Assembly: GCA_021736615.1 (NCBI GenBank)
Contig: JAIPFN010000115.1
Span: forward strand, 1-17,103
Length of the DNA: 17,103 nt
Reading direction: 5' to 3'
Source: Phycisphaerae bacterium
Lineage (GTDB): Bacteria; Planctomycetota; Phycisphaerae; Sedimentisphaerales; Anaerohalosphaeraceae
Position numbers and translations under genes: made by a program. Positions 13,443-17,103 of this stretch are shown here, one piece after another (within the stretch, counting starts at the first letter, position 1; every line of letters starts with the position of its first letter). The notes under the pieces were generated by a model. The model ran no database searches. It saw only the letters and a program-made list of their open reading frames with translations, and was not told the origin of the DNA.

Positions 13443-15007
13443 GCTTCTTTAAGAACCAATGACATTTTCCCTATTGTTATTGGTTTGTTCATCGTCAGGC
13501 CTATGCGGCTGTCGTAGCGTTTCTCATCTACTTCTATGTTCTGGTCGGTTCTGCACAGCAGCTTGCCGTTTTGTTTGAACAATACTATCTGGTCGTTCAT
13601 TCCGGTCGCGCGAATATGGTTTTTGATGCCCGCACCTATCAGAATTTCGCGGTCCATCAGGATTATATTTCTCGTGTCGGCGTTCGGCAGACGTGCACTG
13701 GCCAGCGAAATAACCGCCGTCGAACTAGCGGCGTTGGGAACATTAAACTTCATTCTGCACCGCATTGAAAGCGAAATCTTGTCGCCGTCTTCGAGCAGTT
13801 TGTCGGTTACGGAACTATCGTTGACATCAAGCGGTTCTTTCGAACGGATAAAATAATCGCCTTCCACGCGGTCTATTGTCGCAACGGGCAAACCGGGTTG
13901 GGCCATCAGGCCTACCAGCGGGCGATGCGAAGAACTGATCGGGCCTATCGTCGCGGGAGTTTCGGAAATTACCATGTAGCTGCCCACACCGTCGATCTGG
14001 AGCAGGAAATTGTTCGGCATTTTTTCGTTTGAGTTTTCATAGACCAGTGAATTCTCCTTTTGCACGTCTAAAGCTGCGGCAGGCAAACCGTCGGAGACTA
14101 TGCCCCTCGGCTGATCCTGCGACCATAGCATTGACAATGGGCCTACCATTAGATCGTCAATCGCTTCGGCGGCTTTCTGGGCGTCTTTTATTGCCGCTTC
14201 GAGCCACTTTGCATTTGGCAGAATCGTCCTTAACCTGCGGAGGGTTTCCAATGCCCTGGGCAAATTTCGGCAGTTGAGAGAATCGGCTGCGATTTGACAT
14301 TGGGCAAGTGCGTATGTGAAGTCTTTTGTCTGCGAAGAATCCGGGCTTAGCATCGTAAGTTTGCAGAGGTAGTCGGCGGCGTGGTCGAGCCTTCCGGTGT
14401 TTAGCTTTTCGGTGATGATTTCTGCGAGTCTGGAAGCGGCGAGCGTGATTGTCTCGGCGGCGGAGGTGTTGGCTGAGGTGTTTAGTTTTGCGTCTGCGAG
14501 AATTCTTACTGCATGATCGAGGTCGTTGCGTTCGATTGCCGCGTTTGCCTTTGAGATTACCGCGGCTGTCTTTGTGCCTATTACAGAGGCCTGCTGGGTG
14601 AGGATCGCCGCCTGCCCGCTTTCCGGGGCTTTCTCCAGAATCGCCCTGCCGACCGATACCATTCCATTTTGGATGTTGGCCCTGGCGTCTTCGAGGACGG
14701 CTTGGTGTTTGGCCTGGGCGAATCTGTTGTCTTCAATCGACTTGCAAATATCTGCGCGAAGCTTGGCAGCGTCGGTTAGATTACCGGCGAGTTTTTCGGC
14801 CTTGTTGCAGTCGGCGAGGGCACTGTCTACCCGCGACGCTTCAAGGTGGGCATTGCCCCGGGCGATCAAGGCTGCGGCGAGTTTCTTGGCAAGCTTTTGA
14901 CCCTGTCGCTGGCCGAGCAGAACTCCGGCGAAGACAAGGTCATACGCCTCGTCAAGACGACCGTCGGAAAATGCCGCTTTTGCCTGTTTTAGTTTTAGAT
15001 TAAACAC
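13430..15007 (-). CDS. TPR-like and FHA-like domain protein
   Basis: A 525-residue protein. It starts at GTG 15007, supported by GAGG 8 bp upstream. Residues 1-300 are helical and Ala-rich with repeats resembling tetratricopeptides (for example GRLDEAYDLVFAGVLLG and GRLDHAADYLCKL). Two beta-rich regions follow, about 325-430 and 435-525. The first ends 'LLEDGDKISLSMRCRMKF', the usual close of an FHA domain, but the phosphothreonine-binding Gly-Arg and Ser-x-x-His are not clearly seen, so binding is doubtful. The second (NIILMDREILIGAG...) looks like a further FHA-like copy. No signal peptide. It lies just upstream of the kinase gene in the same orientation, so a scaffold or substrate role in that pathway is inferred. 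Confidence 0.75.
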   Translation of the reverse strand: MFNLKLKQAKAAFSDGRLDEAYDLVFAGVLLGQRQGQKLAKKLAAALIARGNAHLEASRVDSALADCNKAEKLAGNLTDAAKLRADICKSIEDNRFAQAKHQAVLEDARANIQNGMVSVGRAILEKAPESGQAAILTQQASVIGTKTAAVISKANAAIERNDLDHAVRILADAKLNTSANTSAAETITLAASRLAEIITEKLNTGRLDHAADYLCKLTMLSPDSSQTKDFTYALAQCQIAADSLNCRNLPRALETLRRLRTILPNAKWLEAAIKDAQKAAEAIDDLMVGPLSMLWSQDQPRGIVSDGLPAAALDVQKENSLVYENSNEKMPNNFLLQIDGVGSYMVISETPATIGPISSSHRPLVGLMAQPGLPVATIDRVEGDYFIRSKEPLDVNDSSVTDKLLEDGDKISLSMRCRMKFNVPNAASSTAVISLASARLPNADTRNIILMDREILIGAGIKNHIRATGMNDQIVLFKQNGKLLCRTDQNIEVDEKRYDSRIGLTMNKPITIGKMSLVLKEAISN

Positions 15008-15129
15008 GATTTAAGCCTCACAGATCAGGATGCCGATTGCCGGCAGCCGCGAAAAAATCACGAACTATTTATTTTAACGTTTTTCCGCCAAAATAGCAAA
15101 TCAAGATGCTTTGAAAACCAAACCTGACG

Positions 15130-15927
15130 TTAATTGACCTCTGTTGGCAATTTTTTGGAGAAATATTCGTCGACCTGGCCGGTCAGCTCGGTTTCGCTTA
15201 CTTCGTCGAGGGGGATCGACTGGACGAACTGGTTTTCGTGGGCGAGGACGCGTTCGGCGACGGTCAGACGCTTTTTGATCTCGCCGATTAGCTTTTCGGT
15301 CTGGGCGAGTTTGCTGTTGTCGACGTGTATGCCCGATTCGACGGCTGAGGCCTTCAGGAGCCTGTACTGGGTTTCGAGACTTTCGATCTTGCTGGCTAGC
15401 AGGCGTTTTCGAGACTTGGTCTTTTCGAGCAGGTCCATTGACGATTGCAGTGCGGTTTGTCTTGTCGCGAGCAGTTTATTCTTGCTTGCAAGTACCAGTT
15501 CCGACTCTTTGAACCGGTCAAACCGCCATGAAAGATCGTCTTTTACCTGCTGGCGCGAATATTCTCTGCCGCCGAAGCTGAAGGCCTTTTTGTCGGATTT
15601 GAGGTAGTCTCTAAGCTGGGCGATCCGGCCCTGCTGGTCCTTGACGGATTTTTCGCCCTCGGAAACCTCATTTTTCAGGGCGGCGACTTCTACTTCTTCC
15701 CTGGCGATAAGGCCGATATTTGCGTGCATTTCGGGGATTATCTCTTCGAGAAGGTCCCTTGCCCGGCGAAGCTCGAACTCGACCGGGACCGAATCCTTGA
15801 TCGCCGACCTGGCCCATTTACCCGAGCTTTTCGCATAGCTGAGAACATCTCTGCCAAAGAAGAAAGTGCCTACTACTAAAAGACTTACGACAAGAATTAC
15901 ACTTCTTTTGATCCATTTTCCAAACAT
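15130..15927 (-). CDS. Membrane-anchored coiled-coil protein of planctomycete type
   Basis: A 265-residue protein. I start it at ATG 15927, which has AAGGAG 7 bp upstream; an in-frame ATG 14 codons earlier lacks one. After MFGKWIKRS comes one membrane helix (about 10-28, VILVVSLLVVGTFFFG). Residues 50-245 are almost entirely charged helix with heptads, broken by a short conserved-looking segment FSFGGREYSRQQVKDDL near 130. The layout (single N-terminal anchor, 'SVPVEFELRRAR', long coiled coil) matches a protein I remember as widespread and uncharacterised in Planctomycetota; function is unknown. PspA-like coiled coils are a distant alternative. It stands alone, 122 bp upstream of the FHA-like gene. 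Confidence 0.75.
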   Translation of the reverse strand: MFGKWIKRSVILVVSLLVVGTFFFGRDVLSYAKSSGKWARSAIKDSVPVEFELRRARDLLEEIIPEMHANIGLIAREEVEVAALKNEVSEGEKSVKDQQGRIAQLRDYLKSDKKAFSFGGREYSRQQVKDDLSWRFDRFKESELVLASKNKLLATRQTALQSSMDLLEKTKSRKRLLASKIESLETQYRLLKASAVESGIHVDNSKLAQTEKLIGEIKKRLTVAERVLAHENQFVQSIPLDEVSETELTGQVDEYFSKKLPTEVN

Positions 15928-16029
15928 AATATTGCTCCTTAATTGCAACTGTGTTTCTAAATTCAGCATAGCTGCCGATCAGCTATATAGACGTAGTCGC
16001 AGACGGGAGGGGGAAATTACAGGAAAAAT

Positions 16030-16062
16030 AAAAAAAAAGCGAATCCCGATGTACATCGGGAT
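16030..16062 (-). terminator. Intrinsic terminator after the sulfatase gene
   Basis: ATCCCGATGTACATCGGGAT (16043-16062) is a perfect 20-bp palindrome. On the minus strand it is followed by TCGC and nine T (16030-16038). It lies about 145 bp downstream of the sulfatase stop and would end that transcript before the coiled-coil gene. Confidence 0.75.
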
Positions 16063-16115
16063 CCAACAAGGAATATCGAATTATGAAGTAAAAGCATGCA
16101 AACCGGTTTTTTGTT

Positions 16116-16150
16116 GGTTATTGGTTATTCCTTGTTCGTTATTGGATATT
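16116..16150. repeat. Degenerate heptanucleotide array GGTTATT
   Basis: Five 7-bp units, GGTTATT, GGTTATT, CCTTGTT, CGTTATT and GGATATT, fill 16116-16150 in the spacer downstream of the sulfatase gene. The part TATTCCTTGTT (16126-16136) is also an inverted copy of AACAAGGAATA at 16065-16075. Confidence 0.6.
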
Positions 16151-16205
16151 CAAAACAACAACGTCAGTAAGATCCAACCTACCGATAACTCGGCAGTACA
16201 AGGTT

Positions 16206-17102
16206 TTATCCCTGCGATTGCTCTTCGGTTTTTTGCTGAGGCAGAGTTCCTTCGTTCAGCGCACGGTAGGTTTGACCGGCTATCAGTTTGCCGTTTTGTG
16301 AGAAGCCTTCCGGTCTGTTTTCCAGTCGCTTGATCATTCGATTTCGCCAGATCTTTAATGTTTTGGCATGTGAATTGTCTTTGGACAGGTCGCGGACTTC
16401 TGTTGGGTCGGTTTCGAGATCGAACAGGTGCTCTCGTCCGTTAAGCGGTCGCCAGATATATTTGTAATGGCCGTCGGTTAAGGCATGGTAGGCCTGTGCC
16501 TCGCTGTAACAGGTTGCATGCTCAAAGTGCAGCCATTGGCGGATATCCTGTTTACGGCCCTTAAGCGAATCGACAAGACTTACCCCGTCAACGCAATCCG
16601 GGGTCTTTACACCAGCAAGATCAAGCATTGTCGGCATTATGTCTTCGAGACAGACGGGCTGATTTATACGATTGCCCGTCTTAAAGCCCATTGATTTTGA
16701 ACCGGTAATAATAAACGGTATATTCGCCGAACCTTCAAACGGTTCACACTTGCGGAAATATCCGTGGTCGCCGAGCATCTCGCCGTGATCGCTGAAAACC
16801 GCGATAACCCATGGCCGCCCTGCCTTTTCGCTTCTTGCTTTGAAATCGCTTATAAGCGAAGCGATCTGGTCGTCCAGATGTTCGATAAGGCCGAAGTAAC
16901 CTGCTTGTGACCTTTGCAGGACTTCGCCTTTCAGCAATATTCTGTGTCCGTTGCTGTCCCCCTCTGGCGAAAGCGAATCCCAGTCCACCCAGTCTCCTCG
17001 GGCAGGCGCCGGCAGTTTAGCGTTCATGTATTTGTCGAAATATTTCTTCGGCGGAAACATCGGCGGGTGCGGAGCGTAGAACGATGCTGTCAAAAACAAC
17101 GG
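16206..17102 (-). CDS. Sulfatase, C-terminal part (truncated by window edge)
   Basis: About 298 codons of a larger gene; the reading frame stays open to the right edge. The visible part begins with PLFLTASFYAPHPPM, the mid-protein strand of type I sulfatases (usually 'PFFLyvsfxxPHxP'). About 100 residues on comes VIAVFSDHGEMLGDHGYF, carrying the Asp-His metal ligands. Then 'VPFIITGSKSM' style text, 'DIMPTMLDLAGVKTPDCVDGVSL' (partly quoted motifs) and HYKYIW...LFDLETDPTEVRDLS near the C-terminus complete the pattern. The Cys/Ser-x-Pro-x-Arg site that is oxidised to formylglycine would be outside the window. Sulfatases of this kind remove sulfate from polysaccharides and are numerous in Planctomycetota. 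The C-terminus ends in a Gln/Glu-rich tail. A terminator lies downstream. Confidence 0.93.
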   Translation of the reverse strand, partial: PLFLTASFYAPHPPMFPPKKYFDKYMNAKLPAPARGDWVDWDSLSPEGDSNGHRILLKGEVLQRSQAGYFGLIEHLDDQIASLISDFKARSEKAGRPWVIAVFSDHGEMLGDHGYFRKCEPFEGSANIPFIITGSKSMGFKTGNRINQPVCLEDIMPTMLDLAGVKTPDCVDGVSLVDSLKGRKQDIRQWLHFEHATCYSEAQAYHALTDGHYKYIWRPLNGREHLFDLETDPTEVRDLSKDNSHAKTLKIWRNRMIKRLENRPEGFSQNGKLIAGQTYRALNEGTLPQQKTEEQSQG

Positions 17103-17103
17103 C

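Noticed and set aside
15928..15969. Earlier start of the coiled-coil gene
   Set aside because: No ribosome site, whereas the internal ATG at 15927 has AAGGAG at 7 bp and places the membrane helix at the N-terminus.

Overview
The window joins two kinds of DNA. Positions 1 to about 7544 are the right-hand end of an integrated mobile element. From the tRNA at 7544-7617 to the right edge lies chromosome of a planctomycete-like bacterium, most likely class Phycisphaerae. That assignment is inferred from the gene set: an ECF-type sigma factor with a trailing zinc motif, a Ser/Thr kinase fused to a TM2 domain, an FHA/TPR protein, a planctomycete-type coiled-coil protein and a sulfatase. No rRNA or other marker gene is present. 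The element is visibly more AT-rich than the chromosome, and all its genes lie on the + strand, while every chromosomal gene here lies on the - strand.

Element, left to right. The 3' end of a gene whose cysteines and histidine fit the RING-HC spacing (2-253). A P-loop ATPase of the HerA/FtsK/VirD4 kind (266-1558). A winged-helix protein with a degenerate nuclease-like C-terminus (1561-2325). A possible 25-residue micro-ORF (2322-2399). A 72-residue ubiquitin-like protein ending in Gly (2435-2653). An E2/UBC-fold protein (2655-3245). One polypeptide carrying a JAMM isopeptidase and a ThiF/E1 adenylating domain (3242-4888). An archaeo-eukaryotic primase with a PriL-like four-Cys tail (4878-5915). 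A MerR/excisionase-type DNA-binding protein (5984-6265). A tyrosine recombinase (6400-7506) that ends 37 bp from the 3' end of tRNA-Val(GAC), the presumed attachment site. From the Ubl to the primase the genes overlap or nearly touch, which suggests one operon. Together they form an apparent ubiquitin-like cascade (modifier, E1, E2, deconjugase and a candidate RING E3) on a mobile element, next to a primase and a DNA-translocase-like ATPase. This is the most interesting part of the window. It resembles the Bil-type bacterial ubiquitin-like defence operons in concept but differs in architecture.

Chromosome. After the tRNA, minus-strand genes read leftward: partial sulfatase (16206-17102), coiled-coil membrane-anchored protein (15130-15927), TPR plus FHA-like protein (13430-15007), TM2-fused Ser/Thr kinase (10841-13390), membrane protein with an internal duplication (9099-10655) and the sigma factor (7733-8635). 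The kinase and FHA-like pair looks like a phospho-signalling module.

The chromosomal part is rich in non-coding structure. There is a helically phased TTTACC array upstream of the sigma gene. There are five REP-like hairpins after the kinase gene. Two degenerate heptanucleotide arrays share a consensus (near 13415 and 16116). Intrinsic terminators face the tRNA and the sulfatase gene.
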